Part shown: in pieces, positions 16,252-24,400 of the stretch
Layout: each line of letters opens with the position of its first letter
How positions within the stretch are numbered: position 1 is the first letter of the stretch
Assembly: GCA_964402955.1 (NCBI GenBank)
Contig: CAYOEZ010000023.1
Coordinates: 1-32,580, forward strand
From: CAYOEZ01 sp964402955
GTDB taxonomy: Bacteria; Chloroflexota; DTOL01; DAOUCN01
Direction: 5' to 3'
DNA: 32,580 bases
The notes under the pieces: generated by a model
The model's input: only the letters and a program-made list of their open reading frames with translations
What the model was told of the DNA's origin: nothing
Database searches by the model: none
Translations under genes and position numbers: made by a program

Positions 16252-17388
16252 CTAGGGCAACAGACTCACACCCTCAATCGCCAGCGCCCGCGTCGGGCAG
16301 CGCGTGGCGCATAGACCGCAGCCCCAGCAGCGCTCCTCAATCACGCGCACCTTGTATGCGGGGGTCTTGCGCTCTCCGACCATCTCCAGTGCGCTATAGA
16401 CGCATGACGTCGGGCAAATCTCACAGCCGATGCACAGCTCGACCGTGAGTTGGGGCGGCAGATGCTTTGTGCGCACCTGCCGGCCTGCCATCTGCCGCAC
16501 AGCATAGCCGGACAAGTCGCTCGCCGACAGCCAGCCGTGACCATCCATCCATGCCTGCAATTCGTGGCCGATCCTGGCAAAGACCTGTGGCCCCTGCAGC
16601 ACCGCCGCCGTGCACACCTGCACTGCGCTGGCCCCGGCCATCAGATACTCCACGACATCTGCGCCGCGGGCAACGCCGCCGCAGCCGATCACGGGAATGC
16701 TCACCTGGCGGGCAATGTCCCAGACGCAGCGCAGTGCGATGCTCTTGACCGCCGCGCCCGACAGCCAGGCATGTCCGCCGCTGGCAGGAAAGGCAACGCG
16801 GGCGCGCTCAGCATCTACAGCGAGACACGGCCCAAAGCCGCCCGTGGCGACAATGGCATCCGCCCCTGCATCCTTTGCCGCCTGCGCCCAGGCGACCACG
16901 TCGCGCCCCATGACCGTGAGCTTTACCCACACCGGCACGCCAAACACCGACCTGGCCGCGGCCACCGCATCCGCCATCAGACGCACGTCATCGGCCAGGT
17001 ACTGACTGGAAAGCTCGACGGCATCGGCAAAGGGACGAAGCAGCGGAGCAAGCTGGCGGATGTGCTCAGCCGTGTAGCCCAGGCTGATGATCAGCGGCAC
17101 GCCTGCAGCTTTCGCCCGCGCATAGTCATGAGCAACGTGCTCTTCGACGGTCCGCGGCGACCACAGTTCAGTCGTCAGCAATGAGCCAGGCGCTGTCCCC
17201 GCATCCATTGTCAGCGGCGCGGGCGCAGACGGCGCCGGCTGGACGGATACCGTGCGCGCCACAACGCCCGCGGCGCCGTTGGCAGCGCAGGTCGCCATCC
17301 CCTCGCCCGTTTCTGTGAGCGGCCCCGCCGCCGCCAGGATCGGGGAGGAAAATGCGAGACCTCCGGCATGAACTCTCAGGTCAGACAC
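16252..17388 (-). CDS. PreA/dihydroorotate-dehydrogenase-like FMN protein with C-terminal 2x[4Fe-4S] ferredoxin domain
   Basis: I start this 378-residue protein at GTG 17388 because it aligns with the start of its neighbouring paralogue (SDLRVHAGGLAF against ADLSVELLGLRF) and GGAG lies 7 nt upstream; an ATG at 17403 is possible. Residues 1-300 are a TIM-barrel FMN fold (AAAGPLTETG, PLIISLGYT, VPVWVKLT, IPVIGCGGV, GASAVQVCTA). The C-terminus has two ferredoxin motifs, C319-C322-C325-C329 and C354-C357-C360-C364, as in dihydropyrimidine dehydrogenase and PreA. In place of the usual L-S-C-P segment of this family it has VELSSQY (124-130), with no cysteine. Reduction or oxidation of a pyrimidine-like substrate is inferred only from fold; the changed active site argues for caution. 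Confidence 0.8.
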   Translation of the reverse strand: MSDLRVHAGGLAFSSPILAAAGPLTETGEGMATCAANGAAGVVARTVSVQPAPSAPAPLTMDAGTAPGSLLTTELWSPRTVEEHVAHDYARAKAAGVPLIISLGYTAEHIRQLAPLLRPFADAVELSSQYLADDVRLMADAVAAARSVFGVPVWVKLTVMGRDVVAWAQAAKDAGADAIVATGGFGPCLAVDAERARVAFPASGGHAWLSGAAVKSIALRCVWDIARQVSIPVIGCGGVARGADVVEYLMAGASAVQVCTAAVLQGPQVFARIGHELQAWMDGHGWLSASDLSGYAVRQMAGRQVRTKHLPPQLTVELCIGCEICPTSCVYSALEMVGERKTPAYKVRVIEERCWGCGLCATRCPTRALAIEGVSLLP

Positions 17389-17507
17389 AACGCCACTCCA
17401 CATTGGAAGGGGACTGCCGTGAAAACTGCCACGCATAGCCGCAGGTAGAATACAAGCCGCCAGTCATCCGATTGCCGCTCACCGTCGTCCCATGATAGAC
17501 GCCAACG

Positions 17508-17586
17508 ACGTAGTGGCGCTGCTTGCTGCGCCAGTCTATGTTGTCTCAACGGCATGCATCTGGCGCAGCAAGCAGCGCCACTACGT
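17508..17586. repeat. Perfect 27-bp inverted repeat (palindromic element)
   Basis: Arms at 17508-17534 (starting ACGTAGTGGCGCTGCTTGCT) and 17560-17586 are exact reverse complements around a 25-bp loop. The element lies between the two PreA-like genes. The transcript could form a 27-bp hairpin that would separate or protect the two messages. No T-tract follows. It is unrelated in sequence to the other palindromes of the window. Confidence 0.93.
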
Positions 17587-17654
17587 TCTTACCGTAGCTG
17601 TGAATAGCTTCGTAGTCCGCGTTCCTCAGTGTGCATCAGCGGCTCGTTCCTGCT

Positions 17655-18578
17655 CTACACAAACACCGGATGCCACACCACGGGGCGCCGGGCTGCCGAC
17701 AACGCCAGACCCTTGATCTGACTGATCGACATGTAGCCGTGCCTGTCCAGCCAGTCGCTCATCTCTTGCGCGATCTTGCCGTACACCTCTGGCCCGCGCA
17801 GGATGCCTGACGTACACACCTGCACTGCGCTCGCACCCGCCATCATGTACTCGATGGCGTCCAGGCCATGACTGATGCCGCCAACGCCAAAGATAGGCTT
17901 GTCTGTTATCTGTGCAATATCATAGACGCAGCGCAGCCCCAGGGGTTTCAAGCTCGCGCCGGAGAGCCAGCCGTAGCCGTCCTTGCTTCCCATAACCGGC
18001 CTGCCCGTCTCGATGTCCAATCCGAAGGCGGGGCCGAAGGAATTGACGGCAACCAGCCCGTCGGCACCCGCCGCCAGCGCGGCGCGTGCGCCAGAGACCA
18101 CGTCGCGAAATGGGCTCATCTTCACGATAACAGGGACATTCACGGCGCGTTTTGCGGCGCGGATCGCCTCTTGCATGGGTCGAGTGTCGTCGCCGACGTA
18201 GTGGGTCGATAGCTCCAGAGCATCAGCAAATGGTTTGACGCGCGGGGCCAGAGCGGCAACCTGATCAGGGGTGTAGCCCAGACTGATAATGAGGGGGACG
18301 CCCGCCTGGCGAGCGAGCGCGTATTCGTGCTCGATGTACTGTTCGGGCGGATACTCGGCCCACAACTCGGTATTGAGCAGGCTGGCTCGGCCAGTCTCGG
18401 CCATGCACGGCTGAGGTACGGTCGCGGCCGTGGTTGAAATCGTCTTGCTGACCAGGCCGCCTGCGCCGCCGGCCACACAGGCGAGCATGGCCTTGCCACT
18501 CCAAACCGTTGGCCCCGCCGCCGGCAGAACAGGATTCGCAAAACGAAGTCCGAGAAGCTCGACGCTGAGGTCAGCCAT
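17655..18578 (-). CDS. PreA/dihydroorotate-dehydrogenase-like FMN protein without ferredoxin domain
   Basis: This 307-residue paralogue of the next gene has the FMN-barrel motifs LPAAGPTVWSGKA, VPLIISLGYTP, VPVIVKMSPF, AVNSFGPAFGLD, KPIFGVGGISHG and GASAVQVCTSG. It ends about where the partner's ferredoxin domain would begin, so it has no iron-sulphur cysteines. The usual catalytic L-S-C-P segment is replaced by LELSTHYVG (121-129), with neither the Cys of class 1 enzymes nor the Ser context of class 2. It has a good promoter upstream and a GAGGGGG ribosome-binding site. The two may form a hetero-oligomer like PyrD-PyrK or PreA-PreT, but no PreT-like flavoprotein is nearby. The family fold is sure, the reaction is not. 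Confidence 0.8.
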   Translation of the reverse strand: MADLSVELLGLRFANPVLPAAGPTVWSGKAMLACVAGGAGGLVSKTISTTAATVPQPCMAETGRASLLNTELWAEYPPEQYIEHEYALARQAGVPLIISLGYTPDQVAALAPRVKPFADALELSTHYVGDDTRPMQEAIRAAKRAVNVPVIVKMSPFRDVVSGARAALAAGADGLVAVNSFGPAFGLDIETGRPVMGSKDGYGWLSGASLKPLGLRCVYDIAQITDKPIFGVGGISHGLDAIEYMMAGASAVQVCTSGILRGPEVYGKIAQEMSDWLDRHGYMSISQIKGLALSAARRPVVWHPVFV

Positions 18579-18629
18579 CGTATGCCCCCTCTGTATACGG
18601 TGATGCGCAGGCATGCACCACACGCAAGC

Positions 18630-18659
18630 AGTATAGCATTTATCGCCGTCGCCCGTCAA
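18630..18659 (-). promoter_or_regulatory. Sigma-70 type promoter for the minus-strand PreA-like gene
   Basis: On the minus strand TTGACG (18659-18654) and TATACT (18635-18630) are separated by 18 bp, about 50 nt upstream of the ATG at 18578. This is the only strong promoter I see for the minus-strand genes from 18.6 kb downwards. Confidence 0.75.
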
Positions 18660-18741
18660 GGCGACGAGAATGCTTCAAACGAGGAAGAAGACAAGACGAC
18701 CGTTCGCATATATGCTGTCGCTATCTGGACACCTGTCCTAA

Positions 18742-18822
18742 TTCCGTGTGTTCTGTGCATTCCGTGGTTAGGTCTCTTGTCTAAATCGGGCATCAACCAC
18801 GGAACACACGACATACACGGAA
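18742..18822. repeat. Imperfect 28-bp inverted repeat (TTCCGTGTGTTC type)
   Basis: Arms at 18742-18769 and 18795-18822 are reverse complements with about six mismatches, concentrated in the middle; the ends TTCCGTGT...TTCCGTGGTT and AACCACGGAA...ACACGGAA pair well. This lies in the divergent intergenic region. Confidence 0.75.
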
Positions 18823-19235
18823 GAGACAAGGCAAAGGTTTCCTTCAGTGTGTTCGTGCGGCTCTTTATGCACATCTTTGTCTCATATTTCGTCTCTACCC
18901 GTTACTTTTCGCAGCAATGGCCGTTATGAGTGACAGAAGCATACGCTGCCTTTCGTCTCCAGAGCAGAGGAAAACACAATGAAAAGCACAAAACACTCCA
19001 ACCTGAAGCAGGAACGGCTCGCTCTCTATGCGCTCGGCACTTTGCTTGCAGTGCGCTGGATCCTTATGCTCACCATTGGGCACTAGCCCGAACCTGGCGT
19101 CTGCCGCGTCGTGCAGCAGACGCCGGCCACGTCACCTCACGCGCTTCCCCCGTTTTCACCTTATCAACCAGTTAGAGCGATCCTCATGGTCTTTGTCTCC
19201 CACAGTGCACAATCGCCACCGGCGCGCCTCAGCAC
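18823..19235. other. Intergenic stretch without recognised gene
   Basis: I find no open frame with a ribosome-binding site and family resemblance here; short frames on both strands look random. The stretch separates divergently transcribed blocks and is less GC-rich near its left end. Together with the repeats on either side it makes a gene-free region of roughly 0.8 kb. Confidence 0.6.
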
Positions 19236-19365
19236 TTCCAAATATGGCGGAACGCCCGTCATTGCGAGCGTTCTTTGCGAAGCAATCCCCCTGCGCAACG
19301 CTGAGATTGCTTCGTAAACAGCACTCGCAATGACGAGCCAACGGTCTGCTCGTTCATATTTGGAA
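19236..19365. repeat. Nested palindromic element (GTCATTGCGAG type)
   Basis: Outer arms TTCCAAATATG (19236-19246) and CATATTTGGAA (19355-19365) and inner arms CGTCATTGCGAG (19257-19268) and CTCGCAATGACG (19324-19335) are exact inverted repeats. The inner part, with GCGAAGCAATCCC and GAGATTGCTTCG, is a dispersed repeat type I recall from many bacterial genomes; the outer arms make it a 130-bp MITE-like unit. It has no transposase. Confidence 0.88.
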
Positions 19366-19370
19366 TCACT

Positions 19371-19390
19371 ATTAGGACACCTGTCCTAAT
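19371..19390. promoter_or_regulatory. Palindromic site ATTAGGACA-N2-TGTCCTAAT upstream of the imuB promoter
   Basis: A perfect 9-bp dyad with a 2-bp centre ends 23 bp before the -35 box. The core GGACACCTGTCCTAATTC also occurs at 18727-18744, so it may be a binding site used twice in this region or part of a dispersed repeat. No regulator can be named. Confidence 0.45.
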
Positions 19391-19413
19391 TCGCTGGTCG
19401 CGCCTGCATCCCC

Positions 19414-19442
19414 TTGACTCCTCTCCCCCAATCTGTTACAAT
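19414..19442 (+). promoter_or_regulatory. Sigma-70 promoter of the imuB-dnaE2 cassette
   Basis: TTGACT (19414-19419) and TACAAT (19437-19442) are separated by exactly 17 bp, and transcription would begin near 19449, inside the LexA box. Confidence 0.85.
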
Positions 19443-19448
19443 CAATAT

Positions 19449-19462
19449 AGAACATTTGTTCT
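19449..19462. promoter_or_regulatory. LexA (SOS) box AGAACATTTGTTCT
   Basis: The GAAC-N4-GTTC dyad is the Gram-positive-type LexA operator, extended here to AGAACA/TGTTCT. It sits just after the -10 box and 15 nt before the imuB ATG, where a bound repressor would block initiation. DnaE2/ImuB cassettes are LexA-controlled in many bacteria, so the placement fits. That this organism's LexA uses this motif is inferred. Confidence 0.85.
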
Positions 19463-19477
19463 GTTTAGGAATCAGCC

Positions 19478-20668
19478 ATGGCCTCTCGCCGTATCGTGTG
19501 TGTGCTCCTGGACTCCTTCATCACCTCACTTGAACGCCAGGCTCGCCCCGACCTGCGCGGCAAACCGCTGCTCGTCGGCGGCGACCCCGCCCGGCGCGGC
19601 CTCGTTGTGGCCGCATCGCCCGAGGCTGCTGCTTTTTCCATCGCGCCCGGCATGCCAACATGGGAAGCCCTGCGCCTCTGCCCTCAGGCAACGCTCATCG
19701 CCCCCCATCCCGACCTCTACAACAACCGCGCCCAGATGGCGTTGAGTATCATGAACCTCTACAGTAACCACGTCGAGCATAGCCCGCTCGATTGCTTCTA
19801 CCTCGCCATCGCAGCCCCCGCCGGCGACATCCTGGCAGACCTGCAGCGCCAGCTCACAGAGCAGATCGGCGTCTCGGTCTCGCTTGGCTGCGCAACCAAC
19901 AAACTCGTCGCCCAGATTGCCGCTCTCCTGCACGCGCCGGGCGGCCTGACCGATGTTGCAGCCGGGCAGGAAGATGCTTTTCTTGCCCCGTTGCCGCTGC
20001 ACTGGCTTGCGCCCGACGACAAGACGCGCGCCCGGCTCAACCGGCTGGGGCTAAACAGCATCGGCGATCTGGCCCGTGCGCCGGAGCATCTGCTCGTTGC
20101 GCAACTGGGCGAGGCCGGCAAGACGCTGCGCCGCCACGCCCTGGGCAAAGACATGCGCGCGCTGCGTTCCACGCAGCACAGCGAGACGATCGAACGCGAG
20201 CAGATTTTCGAGCACATGATCAACGAGCGCGAGGCGCTGCGCCGCTGGGCAGCCTACCTCGCCGCACAAGTGGGCCAGGATTTACGCGCCCAGGAGAGCC
20301 ATGCCCGTACGCTCACCATGACACTGGGCCAGCTTGACAGCGCGCCCGCCGTCCTGACCACTGTCTTGCCCAAAGCCACCGATGTCGACCACACTCTGCG
20401 CACAGCAGCTCTCCATCTTCTCACCGCCTGGGACGGGCGAACCAACATTGTCTCGCTTGGCATCGCGGCCAGTGTCATCAACGATACCCCCGGCTTCCAG
20501 CTCAATCTCTTCAGCAGCGACGACAATGCCTGGGAAGAGCGGCAGCATCGCCTCGACACAGCCCACAATGGCATCAACAAGCGCTACGGCCCGGGCGCCG
20601 TCATGCTGGCTATGCTCCTCGATGATGATATTCTGGCGGCGATGGGCAAACCGCGGCGCAAAAAGTAG
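19478..20668 (+). CDS. imuB: ImuB-like Y-family DNA polymerase homologue, catalytically impaired
   Basis: This 396-residue Y-family protein keeps the palm/fingers layout but not all catalytic acids. Where active enzymes have D-x-D at the N-terminus, it reads VCVLLDSFITSLERQ, with Leu10 in place of the first metal-binding Asp. Where they have SIDEAYLD, it reads SPLDCFYLA: Asp105 is kept but the Glu is Cys106. Loss of these residues is the mark of ImuB, a non-catalytic hub of the ImuB-DnaE2 mutasome. Consistent with that, QLNLF (341-345) is a good beta-clamp-binding motif. TAGGA lies 7 nt before the ATG, after a LexA box and promoter. It heads a cassette with a DUF6504-like protein and DnaE2. 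The C-terminus ends PRRKK, with the stop at the edge of the 51-bp minisatellite. Confidence 0.87.
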   Translation: MASRRIVCVLLDSFITSLERQARPDLRGKPLLVGGDPARRGLVVAASPEAAAFSIAPGMPTWEALRLCPQATLIAPHPDLYNNRAQMALSIMNLYSNHVEHSPLDCFYLAIAAPAGDILADLQRQLTEQIGVSVSLGCATNKLVAQIAALLHAPGGLTDVAAGQEDAFLAPLPLHWLAPDDKTRARLNRLGLNSIGDLARAPEHLLVAQLGEAGKTLRRHALGKDMRALRSTQHSETIEREQIFEHMINEREALRRWAAYLAAQVGQDLRAQESHARTLTMTLGQLDSAPAVLTTVLPKATDVDHTLRTAALHLLTAWDGRTNIVSLGIAASVINDTPGFQLNLFSSDDNAWEERQHRLDTAHNGINKRYGPGAVMLAMLLDDDILAAMGKPRRKK

Positions 20669-21150
20669 CGCCCCCTGTCCCCCAATTCTGGGGGAATGCA
20701 CGGGCGAAACAAGAAATGGCGCCTCCCGCCCCCTAATTCTGGGGGAATGCACGGGCGAAACAAGAAATGGCGCCTCCCGTCCCTCAATTCTGGGGGAATG
20801 CACGGGCGAAACAAGAAATGGCGCCTCCCGCCCCCCAATTCTGGGGGAATGCACGGGCGAAACAAGAAATGGCGCCCCCTGTCTCCNNNNNNNNNNNNNN
20901 NNNNNNNNNNNNNNNNNNNNNNNNNNNNNNNNNNNNNNNNNNNNNNNNNNNNNNNNNNNNNNNNNNNNNNNNNNNNNNNNNNNNNNCCCCCAATTCTGGG
21001 GGAATGCACGGGCGAAACAAGAAATGGCGCCCCCTGTCTCCCAATTCTGGGGGAATGCACGGGCGAAATAAGAAGTAGCGCCCCCTGCCTCCCAATCCTG
21101 GGGGAACACGGACAAAGCAAGAAGTAGCGCGCCCTACCCCCGATCCTGGG
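20669..21150. repeat. 51-bp minisatellite with a hairpin in each unit
   Basis: AATTCTGGGGGAATGCACGG recurs at 20684, 20735, 20786, 20837 and, after a gap, at 20992 and 21043, always 51 bp apart; degenerate copies start at 21094 and 21142. Each unit holds CCCCCA-ATTC-TGGGGG, a 6-bp stem with a 4-nt loop. As 51 is 17 codons, several frames stay open on both strands, but none has a ribosome-binding site or credible protein features. The array separates imuB from the next gene of the cassette. Copy number is uncertain because of the N run. Confidence 0.95.
20887..20986. other. Scaffold gap of 100 N inside the 51-bp minisatellite
   Basis: Exactly 100 undetermined bases flanked by repeat units on both sides; the real number of units between them is unknown. 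Confidence 0.98.
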
Positions 21151-21177
21151 GGAACACACGGACAAAAGCTGAAAACG

Positions 21178-21420
21178 ATGGGCGGGACGATTGACGACGA
21201 CATCTCGGTTGAGCGCGATGCAGTGCGCCTGCTTGCCTTCACCTGGCACGACGAGCGCTACCCTGTGAGCACATACCAGGTGGTGGGCACCCCGCCCACG
21301 CGCTGGTGGGACGGTCAGGGCGAGCGCACCTATGTACGCGTCTCCGCCAGAGGCTGCCTGTACGAGTTGTACTTCGACCACGAGCGCCAGACGTGGGTGC
21401 TCGCACGCCGCTTGTCCTGA
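21178..21420 (+). CDS. Small DUF6504-like protein of the mutasome cassette
   Basis: This 80-residue protein has the sequence pattern I associate with DUF6504: an acidic start, AFTWHDERYPV, a WWDG segment, TYVRVSARGCLYELYFDHERQTWVLAR. Such proteins are encoded beside ImuB or DnaE2 in Actinobacteria and Chloroflexota, but their role is unknown to me. The body should form a small beta-rich fold with many aromatic residues, suitable for binding nucleic acid or protein, which is inference. The ATG follows the last degenerate minisatellite unit and has no strong ribosome-binding site. The dnaE2 ATG is 50 nt downstream of its stop. It takes the place that ImuA holds in other cassettes. Confidence 0.65.
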   Translation: MGGTIDDDISVERDAVRLLAFTWHDERYPVSTYQVVGTPPTRWWDGQGERTYVRVSARGCLYELYFDHERQTWVLARRLS

Positions 21421-21470
21421 ACACAGGCCACACGTCCGCTATATCCAGACCATATGGCATCGAGAAACCC

Positions 21471-24400
21471 ATGTTCACCCATCTGCATGTGCACAGTGCC
21501 TTCTCCTTCCTCGACGGCGCCGCACGCCTGGACGATCTCATCGCCCGCGCCCGAGAGCTGAACATGCCGGCGCTGGCGCTCACCGATCACGGCCTGGTGG
21601 GCGCGGTCCGCTTCTACCAAAGCGCCCGCGCGCAAGGGATCAAGCCCATCCTCGGTACAGAGATGACCCTTGAGGGCGGCTGCCACCTGACGCTGCTGGC
21701 AAAGGATAATCGGGGTTACGCCAATCTCTGCCGTCTGGTCAGCAGCGCCAACCTGCGCGACCCCTCACGGCAAACAGAGCCTTTCGCCAGCAAAGATGAG
21801 CTTGCCTCCCACTCAGCCGGGCTGATCGCCCTCTCCGGTTGTGCGCAGGGAGAGGTGCCGCGCCTGCTCAGCCAGGGCAAGCCCGATGACGCGGCAACAG
21901 CGGCGCGCTGGTATCGCGCCGTCTTCGGCGACGACTTCTATCTGGAGCTGATCCAGCACCCCAACTCGCCAACCTCAACCCCCGTACGGGCATTGGCCGC
22001 CCTTGGCAAGCAACTGCACATCGCCTGCGTTGCCACCAACAACGTCCACTACACACGCTTCGGCGGCCACCGCCTGCACGAAGTGCTCTCTTGCATTGGC
22101 GCTAACACCACGCTGGCCGCCTACCCCTTCCCCCGCAGCACCGCGGCCTACCTCACCTCGCCCCGCCAGATGGCGGCGCTCTTGTGCGACATGCCCCAGG
22201 CGCTCCGGCAAACGATGACCATCGCCGAACAGTGCAGCGTTGACCTTGACCTGGGCAAGCTGCATGTCCCATCCTTCTCTGTGCCCGACGGCGAAACCGG
22301 CTACAGCTATCTCTGCACCCTGGCGTTTGCCGGGGCGCAGCAGCTCTACAAGCCCCTGCGCCATGCCGTGCTCAAGCGCCTGGAAGAGGAGCTCTCGATC
22401 ATCAACGAGCTGGGCATGTGCGATTACTTCCTCATGGTCTGGGACGTTGTCACCTGGGCCAGGCAGCACGGCATCCGCTGCTCAGGCCGCGGCAGCGGCG
22501 CCGATAGCCTGGTTTGCTACTGCCTGTTCATCACCAGAGTCGACCCGCTCGCCCACCACCTGCCCTTTGGCCGCTTTCTCTCGCTCGAGCGGCGCGATCC
22601 GCCCGACATTGACCTGGACTTCGACAGTACCCGGCGCGACGAGGTCATCCACTACATCTACCAGAAATATGGGGCGGAGCGCGTGGCCATGGTCTGCACG
22701 GTGCAGAGCTTCCGCGCCCGCGCCGCCGTGCGCAACGTGGCCAAGGCGCTCGGCTATGCCCCGGGCGAGATCGATCTGCTGGCGCGCGAGCTGCCCCACA
22801 TGCACGCCACCGACCTGCGCAACGCCTTTGCCACCCTGCCCGAGTTGCGCGGCTGCGGCATCGACCTCGATCACCACAAGCTGCTCTTCGACCTGTGCGA
22901 GCAGATGGACGGCCTGCCGCGCCAGCTTTCGGTGCACGTGGGCGGGGTCATCGTCGGCGACGGCCCGCTGGCCGGGCGCATGCCCCTGCAATGGTCGAAC
23001 AAAGGCGTCATCATTTGCCAGCTCGACAAAGACGATGTCGAGGCCACCGGCAACATCAAGCTCGACGTGCTCAGCATCCGCATGCTCTCCGCCATCCAGT
23101 ACGCCGTTGATCTGCTGCACGCCGCCGGCAACCCCATCGATATCGACGCCCTGCCCCTCGACGACCCGGCTGTCTACAAACTGTTGCGCTCCACCCACAC
23201 CCTGGGCGTCTTCCAGTTGGAAAGCCCCGGCCAGCGCGAGCTACAGGGCCGCCTCCAGCCCGAGCGCTACTTCGACATCGTGTGCGCCGTCGCCCTCTTC
23301 CGCCCCGGCCCGGTTGAGGGCGGCATGGTCGACCCCTTCATCCGCCGGCGCTGGAATCAAGAGCCAGTGACCTACCCCCACCCCTCCCTGGAGCCGATCC
23401 TCAAAGACACCTTCGGCATGATTCTCTTCCAGGAGCAGGTGCTCGAGGTGGCGTCAGCGATTGCCGGGCTGACGCACGGCGAGGCCGACCAGTTGCGCCG
23501 CGCCATGACCCACAACCGCTCCGACGAGGAGATGGCCCGCCTCGAAAGCGCCTTCATGAGCAGCGCCATCGCCAAGGGAACGGATAGCGAGATTGCGGCG
23601 CGCGTGTTTGCCACCATCCGCGGCTTTGCCGCCTATGGCTTTTGTCGCGCCCACGCCGCTGCCTTCGCGCTCATCGCCTACCAGTCGGCCTATCTCAAGG
23701 CGCACTATCCCGTCGAATTCTTTGCCGGCATTCTCACCCACATGCCCGGCTTCTACCCGGCGCACACGCTGCTCGACGAGGCCAAACGCTTCGGCGTAGG
23801 TGTACTGCTGCTCGACATCAACCGCAGCGCCGCCATCTTCATCGTGGAAGACAGCAAATTGCGGCTGCCGCTCGGCCAGGTGCGCGGTCTGTCGCGCGCG
23901 GCGATGGCGTCGATCCTGGCGGCGCGCCAGACAGGCGGCCCGTTCACATCACTCGAGGACTTCGTCGCCCGCACCGCCGTCCCGCGCTCTGCCACCGAAA
24001 ACCTGATTCAGGCCGGCGCTTTCGACAGCCTGTCGCGCCAGCGCACTGCGTTGCTGTGGCGGTTGGCGCACATCCAACGCAACGGGGGCGCGCCGCAACT
24101 GCCGGGGCAGTGGGATGGGGAGATTGCGGAGCGTGAGAGCACCGTGGCGGAGAATGTGGCCGCCGAGATTGACACGCTGGGGCTGGCATTGAGCGGTCAC
24201 CCACTCGACATGCACCGCGACTTTCTGCAGCGTCTCGGCGCGGTTGACAGCAACCGTCTGCAGCGGCTGGGCGATGGCGCGCCGGTCACCGTAGCGGGGC
24301 TGGTCATTGCCCGTATGACGCCGCCCATGAAAAGCGGGCAGCGAGTGCTCTTTCTGACGTTGGAAGACAGGTTTGGCCTGGTCGACGCCGTCGTCTTCCC

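Noticed and set aside
18582..19333. Short plus-strand frames in the divergent intergenic region
   Set aside because: No ribosome-binding site or protein-like composition; several run through palindromic repeats.
19478..20668. Active DinB/Pol IV
   Set aside because: Two of the three metal-binding acids are replaced (Leu10, Cys106), and the gene is paired with a DnaE2-type polymerase.
20696..21127. Protein-coding frames through the 51-bp repeat on both strands (e.g. HGRNKKWRLPPPNSGGM repeats)
   Set aside because: Open frames are expected because 51 is a multiple of three. No ribosome-binding site, start context or family resemblance supports any of them, and they cross a gap.
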